Source of the DNA: Bacteroidetes bacterium UBA2364
Lineage (GTDB): Bacteria > Bacteroidota > Rhodothermia > Rhodothermales > UBA2364
Length of the DNA stretch: 23,404 nt
Direction of reading: 5' to 3'
Assembly: GCA_002344075.1 (NCBI GenBank)
Contig: DDTM01000029.1
Location: 1-23,404, forward strand
Shown piece by piece: positions 1-7,493 of this stretch. Position 1 is the stretch's first letter, and each line of letters begins with the position of its first letter. The notes under the pieces were generated by a model. It did not search any database and had not been told where the DNA came from. It saw only the letters and a list, made by a program, of their open reading frames with translations. A program made the position numbers and the translations under genes.

Positions 1-36
1 CAAATACACCATTTCATACCCTCTCGGCTCGAAAAA

Positions 37-522
37 TTATTTTCCGGACTGGATGGAGTCCACGAATTGAATAAACCAAGGGTAGGCGGTAAAGTGAATG
101 GCTAATTCAGGCCATAGCTGCTTGAAAAGTGTACTTCTTAGCGTTCGGTGTGTTTCTCGTTGAATAGAACGCCAGTATGAGGTAGGAAGGCCCTTTTGTC
201 TGATTAGCTGTTGTTGTTCACAAACCAGATTGAGATAACGCAACACGGCAACGCGCACAGAAAGACTGATTGGCTGGATGGGGTCATTTAACCGAAGTCG
301 AGCGGGTTCACCTTGGCTGTCAATTGCCGCCTGCCAGATCTCGTCATAACGTTGGGCAAGTATGATAAAATGTGTCGTTTGGCTATGCTTTTTAAATGCC
401 CTAAACATCATATACAAACCGCCCAGAATAATAATTGTTGGTAATAACGGCGAGACGAGGGGCAATAGTTCCAAAAACGTGCGATAATCCGGCATAATGT
501 TCATGGCGATGAGGGTTGGCAT
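37..522 (-). CDS. Small membrane-anchored protein of unknown function
   Basis: This 161-residue protein has one clear hydrophobic segment near the N terminus (about residues 22-43, with LLPTIIILGGLYMMFRAF), followed by a basic, helix-rich cytoplasmic-type tail with no enzymatic motif I recognise. The tail is rich in Arg, Gln and Trp and ends in IQSGK. Met-7 and Met-10 are alternative starts that would still keep the membrane segment, and no Shine-Dalgarno sequence decides between them. The gene is transcribed away from gyrB across a 232-nt divergent region. It looks like a genuine gene because the frame is open, the anchor is well formed and no better frame competes. I do not recognise the family and assign no function. 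Confidence 0.55.
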   Translation of the reverse strand: MPTLIAMNIMPDYRTFLELLPLVSPLLPTIIILGGLYMMFRAFKKHSQTTHFIILAQRYDEIWQAAIDSQGEPARLRLNDPIQPISLSVRVAVLRYLNLVCEQQQLIRQKGLPTSYWRSIQRETHRTLRSTLFKQLWPELAIHFTAYPWFIQFVDSIQSGK

Positions 523-754
523 TTTTATAATGGCTTAAGATACGAACGGATAATGAAAAAAAAGTCCCAACTTTTGCAAAGTGTAAAAATGTATTTCAGA
601 GGTTATTGGGTTGAGTAGAATTGGTTCATCGTAGGAAATGGCCAAAAGGTACGCTTGTCCATTTTTTCAACACACGATAAAATCATTGGGAGATGTAGTA
701 GTTGTTTTGTATTTTACTAAGCTAAAAAACAACCACGAAATAAGCTCGATACGT
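523..754. promoter_or_regulatory. Divergent intergenic region upstream of gyrB
   Basis: This 232-nt region separates the start of the minus-strand small membrane protein from the preferred gyrB start, so it should hold promoters for both. It is AT-rich, with runs such as TTTTTATAATGG near 522-533 and TTTTGTATTTTAC near 704-716. An in-frame extension of gyrB reaches back to 638, but the encoded 39 residues do not resemble a GyrB N terminus. I cannot place -10/-35 or Bacteroidota-type -7/-33 boxes with confidence. Confidence 0.4.
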
Positions 755-2701
755 ATGGAAAATGAACCGATAGCACAAGCAGAATTGAGTGATTATGGAG
801 CCTCTAATATTCAGGTGTTGGAAGGGTTGGAGGCTGTTCGAAAGCGACCAGCAATGTATATTGGCGATGTAGGATTCCGTGGGTTGCATCATCTGGTCTA
901 TGAAGTGGTGGATAACTCGATTGATGAGGCGCTTGCGGGCCACTGTGACTCTATCGAGGTGACAATACACGAGGATAATTCGGTTTCTGTGGTGGATAAC
1001 GGTCGCGGGATTCCTGTGGGGATGCATCCCACCGAAGGCCGTTCTGCCTTAGAGGTTGTAATGACAGTCCTTCATGCAGGAGGTAAATTTGATAAAAACA
1101 CCTATAAAGTATCCGGTGGTCTGCATGGTGTAGGGGTGTCTTGTGTCAATGCCTTATCCAAAAAATTGGTTGTAACAGTTCGGCGCGATGGCAAGGTTCA
1201 TCGTCAAACTTTCGCATATGGTAATCCTACTTCTTCGGTCGAAATAGTGGGAGATATGGCGCCAGGAGAACGTTCTGGAACAACGGTACATTTTTGGCCG
1301 GATGAAAGCATTTTTATTGTGACGGAATACCGCTACGACACACTGGCAGACCGAATGCGAGAACTGGCCTATTTAAACCGAAATATTCGTATTTCTATCA
1401 GTGATTTGCGAGAAGAAGATGAAACACTCAAATCCGAGTCTTTTCATTTTGAAGGGGGGATTGTGGCCTTTGCTAAATTCTTGGATGAAGCCCGGACCAG
1501 CATCATTGATGATCCAATCTATATTGAGGGCGAGCAAAATGGTGTTCCTGTAGAAGTGGCGATGACATATAATACGGGGTATGCTGAAAACGTCCTTTCT
1601 TTTGTCAATAACATCAATACCCACGAAGGGGGAACGCACGTATCGGGCTTTCGGCGGGCGCTAACCAGAATCGTAAAGCAATATGCCGAAGACAACGGAT
1701 TGCTGAAGAATGTGAAAGTGACTGTGTCAGGAGACGACTTTCGGGAGGGACTGACAGCCGTGATTTCGGTAAAAGTACCGGAGCCTCAGTTTGAAGGTCA
1801 GACCAAAACAAAGCTCGGAAACTCGGACGTTGAAGGAACCGTTTCGAGCCTTGTAGCGGCTAAACTCAAAGAATGGTTAGACGATCACCCAAAAGAATCG
1901 CGTCAAATTGTGAATAAAGTGGTACTTGCAGCCACTGCCAGAACGGCCGCACGAAAAGCCCGTGAGTTGATTCAGCGCAAATCCGCTTTTGGAGGAGGAG
2001 GACTTCCTGGAAAATTGGCCGATTGTGCCTCCAAGGATCCGAAAGAAAGTGAACTGTATGTTGTGGAAGGTGATTCGGCTGGTGGGTCTGCCAAACAGGG
2101 CCGAGATCGGCATTTTCAGGCGATTTTGCCTCTTAAAGGTAAAATCTTAAATGTGGAAAAAGCTCAGATAGATAAGATTTTGGAAAATGATGAGATTAAA
2201 AACATCATCACAGCGCTTGGGACGGGTATTGGGGTGGGGAGCGAAGAGTTCGACATTAGCAAACTACGGTATCATACCATCGTCATTATGACAGACGCTG
2301 ATGTTGATGGTTCACATATCCGTACCCTCTTGCTTACATTGTTCTTCCGGTTTATGCGTCCAATCATAGAAAATGGGAACTTGTACATAGCACTTCCGCC
2401 TCTGTACAAAATTAAGCGGGGTCAACAAGAGCGCTATGCCTGGACGGAAGACCAGATGCGGGACTCTGTCCGTGAATTTGGAAACGGCTCGGTGGTTCAA
2501 CGTTACAAAGGTTTGGGAGAAATGAACCCTGAACAACTTTGGGAAACAACCATGAACCCGGAAAATCGAACCATGCAGGTAGTTACGATAGATGACGCGG
2601 CAGCAGCGGATCGCATATTTTCGACCTTAATGGGAGATGCGGTGGAGCCGCGACGAAAATTTATCGAACGCAATGCACGTTATGCCACGATTGATGCTTG
2701 A
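755..2701 (+). CDS. gyrB: DNA gyrase subunit B
   Basis: This is the ATPase subunit of type II topoisomerase, which with GyrA introduces negative supercoils. From the chosen ATG the protein has 648 residues, normal for GyrB. The GHKL ATPase motifs are present: Glu-50 and Asn-54 in EVVDNSIDEA, Asp-81 in DNGRGIP, and the lid glycines in GGLHGVGVS (121-129). A transducer domain with the QTKTKLGNSDV loop follows, then the TOPRIM motifs YVVEGDSAGGSAKQGRDR and MTDADVDGSHIRTLLLT, and the C-terminal block YKGLGEMNPEQLWETTM. The frame is open back to 638, but those extra 39 residues are not GyrB-like, so 755 is preferred. ParE is less likely, given the length and the C-terminal block. A strong terminator follows, so gyrB appears to be transcribed alone. 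Confidence 0.97.
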   Translation: MENEPIAQAELSDYGASNIQVLEGLEAVRKRPAMYIGDVGFRGLHHLVYEVVDNSIDEALAGHCDSIEVTIHEDNSVSVVDNGRGIPVGMHPTEGRSALEVVMTVLHAGGKFDKNTYKVSGGLHGVGVSCVNALSKKLVVTVRRDGKVHRQTFAYGNPTSSVEIVGDMAPGERSGTTVHFWPDESIFIVTEYRYDTLADRMRELAYLNRNIRISISDLREEDETLKSESFHFEGGIVAFAKFLDEARTSIIDDPIYIEGEQNGVPVEVAMTYNTGYAENVLSFVNNINTHEGGTHVSGFRRALTRIVKQYAEDNGLLKNVKVTVSGDDFREGLTAVISVKVPEPQFEGQTKTKLGNSDVEGTVSSLVAAKLKEWLDDHPKESRQIVNKVVLAATARTAARKARELIQRKSAFGGGGLPGKLADCASKDPKESELYVVEGDSAGGSAKQGRDRHFQAILPLKGKILNVEKAQIDKILENDEIKNIITALGTGIGVGSEEFDISKLRYHTIVIMTDADVDGSHIRTLLLTLFFRFMRPIIENGNLYIALPPLYKIKRGQQERYAWTEDQMRDSVREFGNGSVVQRYKGLGEMNPEQLWETTMNPENRTMQVVTIDDAAAADRIFSTLMGDAVEPRRKFIERNARYATIDA

Positions 2702-2737
2702 GCTTCATGTACTGCCTTTTCTAAAGAAACAATACAC

Positions 2738-2777
2738 AAAATCCGCATGGTTGAAGGATCGTCATGCGGATTTTTTG
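2738..2777 (+). terminator. Intrinsic terminator after gyrB
   Basis: AAAATCCGCATG (2738-2749) pairs perfectly with CATGCGGATTTT (2763-2774) around a 13-nt loop. The right arm runs directly into a six-T tract (2771-2776). This is a textbook rho-independent terminator 36 nt after the gyrB stop. It ends only about 11 nt before the next ATG at 2788. Confidence 0.85.
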
Positions 2778-2787
2778 ATGCCGTGCC

Positions 2788-4236
2788 ATGCAACCATATC
2801 AACCACAAGACATGTTCCATCCGGAGCAGTTTAGAAAGGAAGGCCATGCCCTCATAGACCTTCTTGCAGACTATTTGACGGACGTAGGGCAACAAAGAGA
2901 GGTGGTCTTATCTTGTACAGCACCTGATGAAGAGGTGGAATTTTGGAAAACTGCCTGTTTTGGGGATAATCTGGCCTATTGGAAAACTGTCGTGGCACGC
3001 TCGATACACCTTCACCATCCCCGATATATGGGGCATCAAACTGCTGTAGTGGCAAATGAAGCGGCGTTGTCTGCCTTGGTAGGGGCTGTTTTGAACAACG
3101 GTATGGCCGTTTATGAGATGGGCGCTGTTTCTACTGCACAAGAACAAATTCTCGTAGAAGTCTTGGCACAAGCGTTAGGTTTTGGCTTTCAGGCTGGTGG
3201 ATTTTTGACCTCTGGCGGGACGCTTGCGAACCTGACTGCGCTCCTAACAGCCCGTGCGGTAAAAACAAATCGGGATGTGTGGGAGGAAGGTATGCAAGAA
3301 CCTCTTGCGCTGCTGGTCTCGGAGGAAGCCCATTATTGTGTGGATCGGGCGGTCCGGATTATGGGCTGGGGGAGTGCTGGTATTATCCGAATTCCAACGA
3401 ATAGCAGGATGCAAATGGATACAACTTCTTTGCCTTCGGCCTACGAAGAAGCATGTGCCTCTGGTAAAAAAGTGGTTGCATTGGTGGGAAGTGCGGGCAG
3501 CACTTCTACAGGCTCCTTCGATCCGCTAAATGAATTGGCCGATTTTGCAGGAAAACATCAGTTATGGTTTCATGTAGATGGCGCACATGGGGCCGCTGTG
3601 ACTTTTTCGGATAAATACAAATTGCTTCTGAGGGGAATTGAACGTGCAGACTCGGTGGTGATGGATTTTCACAAACTATTGGGCACGCCTGGCCTCACTA
3701 CGGCCTTGGTCTATCGGAATGGAGCAGATTCTTTTCGTACTTTTGCACAACGGGCCGATTATTTGTTGGAGCAAACTCAGTCTCCAGAGTGGTTTAACAT
3801 AGGAAGGCGTACCTTGGAATGCACTAAAAACATGATGGTGCTTAGGGCATATGTGTTGTACCAGCGTTATGGAACCACTTTTTTTGCCCAACAGGTGGAA
3901 AGACTCCATGACTTGGCACAACAATTTGCCCAGTTGGTACAGGGGAGCCCGGATTTTAGGCTTTGTACACAACCAGAAACCAATATTGTATGTTTTAGGT
4001 ATCAGCCAGATTACGTTCCGTCCCAAAATGTTGAAACCCTCAATCGGGAAATTCGGAAAAGGATCATCGAATCCGGCGCTTTTTATCTGGTTCAAACCCA
4101 AGTAAAAAAACAGTTTTGGCTCCGCCTGACGCTGATGCACCCCGAAACCACCAAGGAAGACCTGAAGATACTACTTTTGGAAATACAGCGAGTGGCCTCC
4201 GAAATCGGCCCTGTCCATCATCCATCAATTGTATGA
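2788..4236 (+). CDS. Group II PLP-dependent amino-acid decarboxylase (DDC/Gad family)
   Basis: A cytosolic pyridoxal-5'-phosphate enzyme of fold type I that removes the alpha-carboxyl group from an amino acid to give an amine. The 482-residue length fits the family. Visible motifs are the N-terminal FRKEGHALIDLLADYL, the phosphate-binding SGGTLANLTAL, His-182 in SEEAHYC (stacks on the cofactor), Asp-264 in FHVDGAHG (pairs with the pyridine nitrogen), and the Schiff-base Lys-296 in MDFHKLLGTPG. The substrate cannot be read from these motifs; aromatic amino acids, 2,4-diaminobutyrate or glutamate are family options. Starting at Met-9 (2812) is possible and would give more distance from the gyrB terminator. 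The stop overlaps the ATG of the downstream glycosyltransferase (ATGA), so the two are translationally coupled. Confidence 0.9.
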   Translation: MQPYQPQDMFHPEQFRKEGHALIDLLADYLTDVGQQREVVLSCTAPDEEVEFWKTACFGDNLAYWKTVVARSIHLHHPRYMGHQTAVVANEAALSALVGAVLNNGMAVYEMGAVSTAQEQILVEVLAQALGFGFQAGGFLTSGGTLANLTALLTARAVKTNRDVWEEGMQEPLALLVSEEAHYCVDRAVRIMGWGSAGIIRIPTNSRMQMDTTSLPSAYEEACASGKKVVALVGSAGSTSTGSFDPLNELADFAGKHQLWFHVDGAHGAAVTFSDKYKLLLRGIERADSVVMDFHKLLGTPGLTTALVYRNGADSFRTFAQRADYLLEQTQSPEWFNIGRRTLECTKNMMVLRAYVLYQRYGTTFFAQQVERLHDLAQQFAQLVQGSPDFRLCTQPETNIVCFRYQPDYVPSQNVETLNREIRKRIIESGAFYLVQTQVKKQFWLRLTLMHPETTKEDLKILLLEIQRVASEIGPVHHPSIV

Positions 4237-5174
4237 AGCCTCATGTATCCATTGTGATTCCTGCTAAAGACGAAGCGGAGTCCTTGCCCGAATTGGCCAT
4301 TCAAATCCGATCGGTCTGTGAAAAAAACAAACTTCATTTTGAGGTCTGGATCATTGATGACGGCTCGAAAGATGATTCTTGGGCAGTAATTACGCAGTTA
4401 CAAGCACAAGACAATCGGTTTAAAGGGATTCGGTTTGCACGGAATTATGGCAAGAGTGCCGCTTTGTCGGTTGGTTTTGCACGGGCAATCGGGAATTATG
4501 TCGTAACCATGGATGCGGATTTACAGGACGATCCTGCCGAAGTTCCGGAAATGATTCAGATGCTGGAAAATGGTTTGGATTTGGTAAGTGGTTGGAAAAG
4601 AAAGCGCAACGATCCGTTAGGAAAAACAATACCGAGTAAGCTGTATAATTATGGAACCCGTTTGGTTTCGGGCATTCCATTACATGATTTTAATTGCGGA
4701 TTAAAGGCTTATAGGGTTGAAGTTGTGAAAATGGTTAAGGTATATGGCGAGTTACATCGGTATATACCATTGCTGGCAAAGTGGGAAGGGTTCACTCGAA
4801 TCGGTGAAAAAGTAGTCAATCATCGGGCTAGGAAGTTTGGGCACACCAAGTTTGGTTGGGAGCGTGGCCTCAGAGGGGTCTTAGATTTAGTCACTCTGTC
4901 TTTCCTTACGCGCTTTGCAATACGTCCGATGCATTTTTTTGGAGGACTCGGGTTGCTTGCTTTTTTTATTGGTTTCTTGATTGGTGCTTGGCTCAGTTTT
5001 GAAAAAATATTTTGGCTTGAACCTATCGGAGACCGTCCCTTGCTTATGCTGGCGATGTTATTGATGCTATTGGGGGCGCAGTCTTTCATGACCGGGCTTT
5101 TAGGAGAAATGCTGCTAAAACCTACGCTCGAAGGAAATGAGCAATATCAAATTCGGGAAGAAACACTCACTTAA
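4233..5174 (+). CDS. Family 2 glycosyltransferase, GtrB/DPM-type polyprenyl-phosphate sugar transferase
   Basis: A membrane-bound GT-A enzyme predicted to move a sugar from a nucleotide-sugar to a polyprenyl phosphate. From the ATG overlapping the upstream stop it has 313 residues. The catalytic domain shows IPAKDEAESLPE (9-20), IIDDGSKDDSW (40-50), the metal-binding DAD at 94-96 within VTMDADLQDDPAE, and HDFNCGLKAYR (151-161). Two hydrophobic helices at about 233-254 and 268-292 form the C-terminal anchor typical of the GtrB/ArnC/DPM group. The frame is open to an ATG at 4116, but the extra 39 residues lie inside the decarboxylase gene and are not GT2-like. The donor sugar is unknown. The four-base coupling to the decarboxylase suggests shared expression. 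Confidence 0.9.
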   Translation: MKPHVSIVIPAKDEAESLPELAIQIRSVCEKNKLHFEVWIIDDGSKDDSWAVITQLQAQDNRFKGIRFARNYGKSAALSVGFARAIGNYVVTMDADLQDDPAEVPEMIQMLENGLDLVSGWKRKRNDPLGKTIPSKLYNYGTRLVSGIPLHDFNCGLKAYRVEVVKMVKVYGELHRYIPLLAKWEGFTRIGEKVVNHRARKFGHTKFGWERGLRGVLDLVTLSFLTRFAIRPMHFFGGLGLLAFFIGFLIGAWLSFEKIFWLEPIGDRPLLMLAMLLMLLGAQSFMTGLLGEMLLKPTLEGNEQYQIREETLT

Positions 5175-5304
5175 GATTAAAGGACGCGCAATATTTCCAA
5201 AAACGCTACAGGTGTACAGGGTTTCGGCTTCTTTTGTCCGTTTTACCCGAAAACCGCTTTGTTAAGTTACACTTTATGGCGCCCGAACAGGGTTTATATC
5301 AAAA

Positions 5305-5334
5305 AGCCAGCCCCGCTTTTTTGCAAGGCTGGTT
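5305..5334 (-). terminator. Candidate intrinsic terminator for minus-strand transcription
   Basis: AGCCAGCC (5305-5312) pairs with GGCTGGTT (5327-5334), 8 bp with one G-T wobble and a 14-nt loop. Read on the minus strand the stem is followed by TTTTTGAT. Read on the plus strand no T-tract follows. It therefore terminates minus-strand RNA, yet no established minus-strand gene lies upstream of it. Confidence 0.5.
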
Positions 5335-5362
5335 CTACAAATAACTTTGATCTATAATTGAA

Positions 5363-5499
5363 CTTGCGTGCGCGTAGGCTGCGGTTTGGTATAGAGAAGT
5401 TCGTATTAGAAATGATTGCCCTACGGTTTACCAGCCAATTTGCGAGGAAGTGCATTTCGCCATGTGCTAAAGATGGAGAAACAACCTCGCGCACGCAAG
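5363..5499. repeat. 12-bp perfect inverted repeat with 113-nt spacer
   Basis: CTTGCGTGCGCG (5363-5374) is the exact reverse complement of CGCGCACGCAAG (5488-5499). Similarity continues weakly beyond the core: GTAGGCTGCGGTTT after the left arm resembles the reverse complement of the sequence before the right arm. The GC-rich arms stand out from the surrounding DNA. They could be the ends of a small degenerate element or the base stem of a structured RNA. Confidence 0.55.
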
Positions 5500-5624
5500 A
5501 ACTTTTCCGCTTTCACATCCATAAACGAAACAGGCGAAAAAAAAGGATCATCAGGGACAAAAACTTTTTTGATGAACTTGTTCAGGCCGTTTTTTGTCTT
5601 ACCTTTCAAAAACGGTTTATCCAT
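5421..5624 (-). CDS. Doubtful small basic ORF in the spacer
   Basis: A 67-codon minus-strand frame begins with MDKPFLKGKTKNGLNKF and ends in RKLAGKP. It has GGATA about 7 nt before the ATG, and the minus-strand hairpin terminator lies about 87 nt past its stop. The product would be small and strongly basic with no domain I recognise. One arm of the inverted repeat falls inside the frame, which argues against coding. I list it only because a properly oriented terminator follows it. Confidence 0.2.
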   Translation of the reverse strand: MDKPFLKGKTKNGLNKFIKKVFVPDDPFFSPVSFMDVKAEKFLRARGCFSIFSTWRNALPRKLAGKP

Positions 5625-5663
5625 CACTATATCCTAACTTGGCAACAGCCACTTCGAAATCTT

Positions 5664-6230
5664 ATGGCTCAGAACAAAAACCTGACGCAATTACTCAGAC
5701 AAATCAGTGAAGGCGATCAGAAAGCATTAAATGAAGTTTTTCCATTGGTTTATGATGAGCTTCGTGCAATTGCGCATCATCGTCTTGCCCGTAATCGGAT
5801 GGGTGAAACACTCAATACTACAGCGCTGGTTCACGAGGCCTATATGAAGCTCATAGACCAGTCGCAGTCTCATATTAATGATCGTAGTCATTTTTTTGCA
5901 CTTTCGAGTGTGGCCATGCGGCATATTCTGGTAGATTATGCCCGCTCGCGTAGTGCCGCAAAGCGTGGTGGTGCACACGTGGCCCTTAGTTTGGATGATG
6001 TGAATATTGCTGTTGAAGATCGTGCACAAGAATTGTTAAACCTTGATCAGGCATTGGAGAAGTTGGCCTCCGTGAGCGAACGCATGTCTAAGGTGGTGGA
6101 ATATAAATTTTTTGGCGGCCTAACCAATGAAGAGGTGGCAACGGTACTGGGCGTATCGGTCCCAACGGTAAAGCGTGATTGGCAATTTGCCCGTACATGG
6201 CTCTATCAGCACATGACCGAAGACCAATAA
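5664..6230 (+). CDS. ECF RNA polymerase sigma factor (TIGR02999/Sigma70_ECF type)
   Basis: This 188-residue extracytoplasmic-function sigma factor directs RNA polymerase to a specific promoter set. Region 2 spans about residues 20-100, with FPLVYDELRAIAHHRL, the family-typical TTALVHEAYMKL (52-63) and MRHILVDYARSR (85-96). Region 4 spans about 125-185, with the helix-turn-helix LTNEEVATVLGVSVPTVKR (153-171). The start at 5664 gives the usual family length; the frame is open back to 5358, but those 102 codons encode nothing sigma-like. It lies 13 nt upstream of a Ser/Thr kinase and no anti-sigma gene is seen. This arrangement is typical of ECF groups thought to be controlled by phosphorylation, as shown for EcfP/PknT in Vibrio, though this protein may belong to a different ECF group. 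Confidence 0.9.
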   Translation: MAQNKNLTQLLRQISEGDQKALNEVFPLVYDELRAIAHHRLARNRMGETLNTTALVHEAYMKLIDQSQSHINDRSHFFALSSVAMRHILVDYARSRSAAKRGGAHVALSLDDVNIAVEDRAQELLNLDQALEKLASVSERMSKVVEYKFFGGLTNEEVATVLGVSVPTVKRDWQFARTWLYQHMTEDQ

Positions 6231-6243
6231 TCCAATTGGGCCA

Positions 6244-7473
6244 ATGCAAGATCTGGAACGGATACAAGACTTATTTACGGAAGCACTTGAACAACCCGAC
6301 CATATACGGACAGTGTGGTTGGAAAAAGCCTGTGGGGGTGATCAGACACTTTATACCGAAGTGCTTAATTTGTTGAATGTGGCTTCTCAGGCACACGACG
6401 CATTTGGTGAATCTGGTTCCGAGTTTTTTGAGCCACTATTGGGGCAATTGGAAACAGAATTGGAAGGGAAGGACTGGGTGGGGCGCCAGATCGGGCGATA
6501 TTATGTTCAGAAATTGCTGGGACATGGTGGGATGGGGGCCGTTTTTTTGGCCGAAGAACATGGGGCGGTTACCAGACGGGTTGCCCTTAAGATTGTACGT
6601 CGTGGGATGGATACCGATCATATGATCCGCCGTTTCAGGACAGAACGTACAGTCTTGGGTGCGCTAAACCATCCGAATATCGCACGCCTTATTGACGCAG
6701 GGGTGACAGCAGAAGGTCAGCCTTTTTTTGTGATGGAATACATTAAAGGTAACCCGATCAATAGACATTGTGACGACCTGCGGCTTCGGGTGGATGAGCG
6801 GTTGCAGGTATTTCTACCCGTTTTAGAGGCGGTCGGGTTTGCACATCAGAACCAAGTGATCCACCGAGATCTGAAGCCTGGGAATATTTTGATTAATGAC
6901 TTAGGTGAAGTCAAATTATTGGATTTTGGCATTGCAAAGGTCTTGGATCCTAAACGGTATAACCTTTCTTTTTCTGTAACTCAGACCGAACTACGGTTGT
7001 TGACCCCTGAGTACGCCAGTCCAGAGCAAATCGCTGGACGAGAAATTAGTCCGGCAGCCGATGTGTATCAGCTTGGGGTATTGCTTTATGAACTCATCAC
7101 AGGCCACCGCCCTTATAGTTTGGGAAGTGTGGTCTCTAAATTTGAGATGGCCCGTATTATTTTGGAAGAACCACCCACAAGACCAAGCTCGGTGATTGAG
7201 AAAGTGGTGAAGTTAGAGCATGGGCGTAAGCAAACAATCGTACTTTCACCCGAAGAAATTACCAAAAGCCGGAGAACGACATTAGAACGTCTGAAACATC
7301 GGCTGACAGGTGATCTGGAATTTATTCTAAACAAGGCTCTGGAGAAAAAACCGGAAGACCGGTACAAAACAGCCGAAGCCTTTGCCGAAGATATAAGGAA
7401 ACATCTTAGGGGTGAACCCTTGCAGGGACGATCAGGCGGTATCTGGAAAAGAATCTTGCGAAAAGGATCCTAA
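6244..7473 (+). CDS. Soluble Hanks-type Ser/Thr protein kinase
   Basis: This 409-residue kinase starts 13 nt after the ECF sigma stop. Residues 1-80 form the helical extension (IQDLFTEALEQ, LEKACGGDQTLYTEVLNLL) common in ECF-linked kinases of this type. The catalytic domain then shows the glycine loop GHGGMGAVFL (93-102), ATP Lys-116 in ALKIVRRG, catalytic Asp-209 in HRDLKPGNIL, DFG at 227-229, and LLTPEYASPEQ in the activation segment, so it should be active. The protein stops after LRGEPLQ plus a short basic tail. It has no transmembrane helix and no TPR or other sensor domain, whereas many relatives are about twice as long. The obvious inference is that it phosphorylates the adjacent sigma factor or its partners in the cytosol. 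Confidence 0.92.
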   Translation: MQDLERIQDLFTEALEQPDHIRTVWLEKACGGDQTLYTEVLNLLNVASQAHDAFGESGSEFFEPLLGQLETELEGKDWVGRQIGRYYVQKLLGHGGMGAVFLAEEHGAVTRRVALKIVRRGMDTDHMIRRFRTERTVLGALNHPNIARLIDAGVTAEGQPFFVMEYIKGNPINRHCDDLRLRVDERLQVFLPVLEAVGFAHQNQVIHRDLKPGNILINDLGEVKLLDFGIAKVLDPKRYNLSFSVTQTELRLLTPEYASPEQIAGREISPAADVYQLGVLLYELITGHRPYSLGSVVSKFEMARIILEEPPTRPSSVIEKVVKLEHGRKQTIVLSPEEITKSRRTTLERLKHRLTGDLEFILNKALEKKPEDRYKTAEAFAEDIRKHLRGEPLQGRSGGIWKRILRKGS

Positions 7474-7493
7474 TAACAAAAAAAAACAAATTC

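Larger units (their letters stand above)
5175..5663. other. 489-nt intergenic spacer with inverted repeats, no convincing gene
   Basis: This is the only gap over 300 nt in the window. I see three kinds of structure in it. There is a 12-bp perfect inverted repeat (5363-5374 with 5488-5499). There is a hairpin at 5305-5334 that reads as a terminator for the minus strand. There is also a weak partial inverted repeat near 5221-5255 (GTTTCGG with CCGAAAAC). Open frames exist on both strands, including an in-frame extension of the ECF gene back to 5358 and small minus ORFs. None shows a recognisable protein family. It could hold a small RNA, a decayed element or the ECF promoter. Confidence 0.6.

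Noticed and set aside
638..754. N-terminal extension of gyrB (39 codons)
   Set aside because: The residues do not resemble any GyrB N terminus, and the ATG at 755 gives a normal 648-residue protein.
4116..4232. Upstream extension of the glycosyltransferase frame
   Set aside because: It lies within the decarboxylase coding sequence in another frame and has no GT2 similarity; the ATGA overlap start at 4233 fits the family.
5219..5255. Weak inverted repeat GGGTTTCGG/CCGAAAACC as a terminator after the glycosyltransferase
   Set aside because: Only about six contiguous pairs, a 19-nt loop and no T-tract afterwards.
5294..5494. 66-codon minus-strand ORF
   Set aside because: It reads through the hairpin terminator and stops beyond it, includes both arms of the inverted repeat, and has no recognisable features.
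5358..5663. 102-codon N-terminal extension of the ECF sigma factor
   Set aside because: The extra segment is not sigma-like, contains both arms of the inverted repeat, and the Met at 5664 gives the usual family length.
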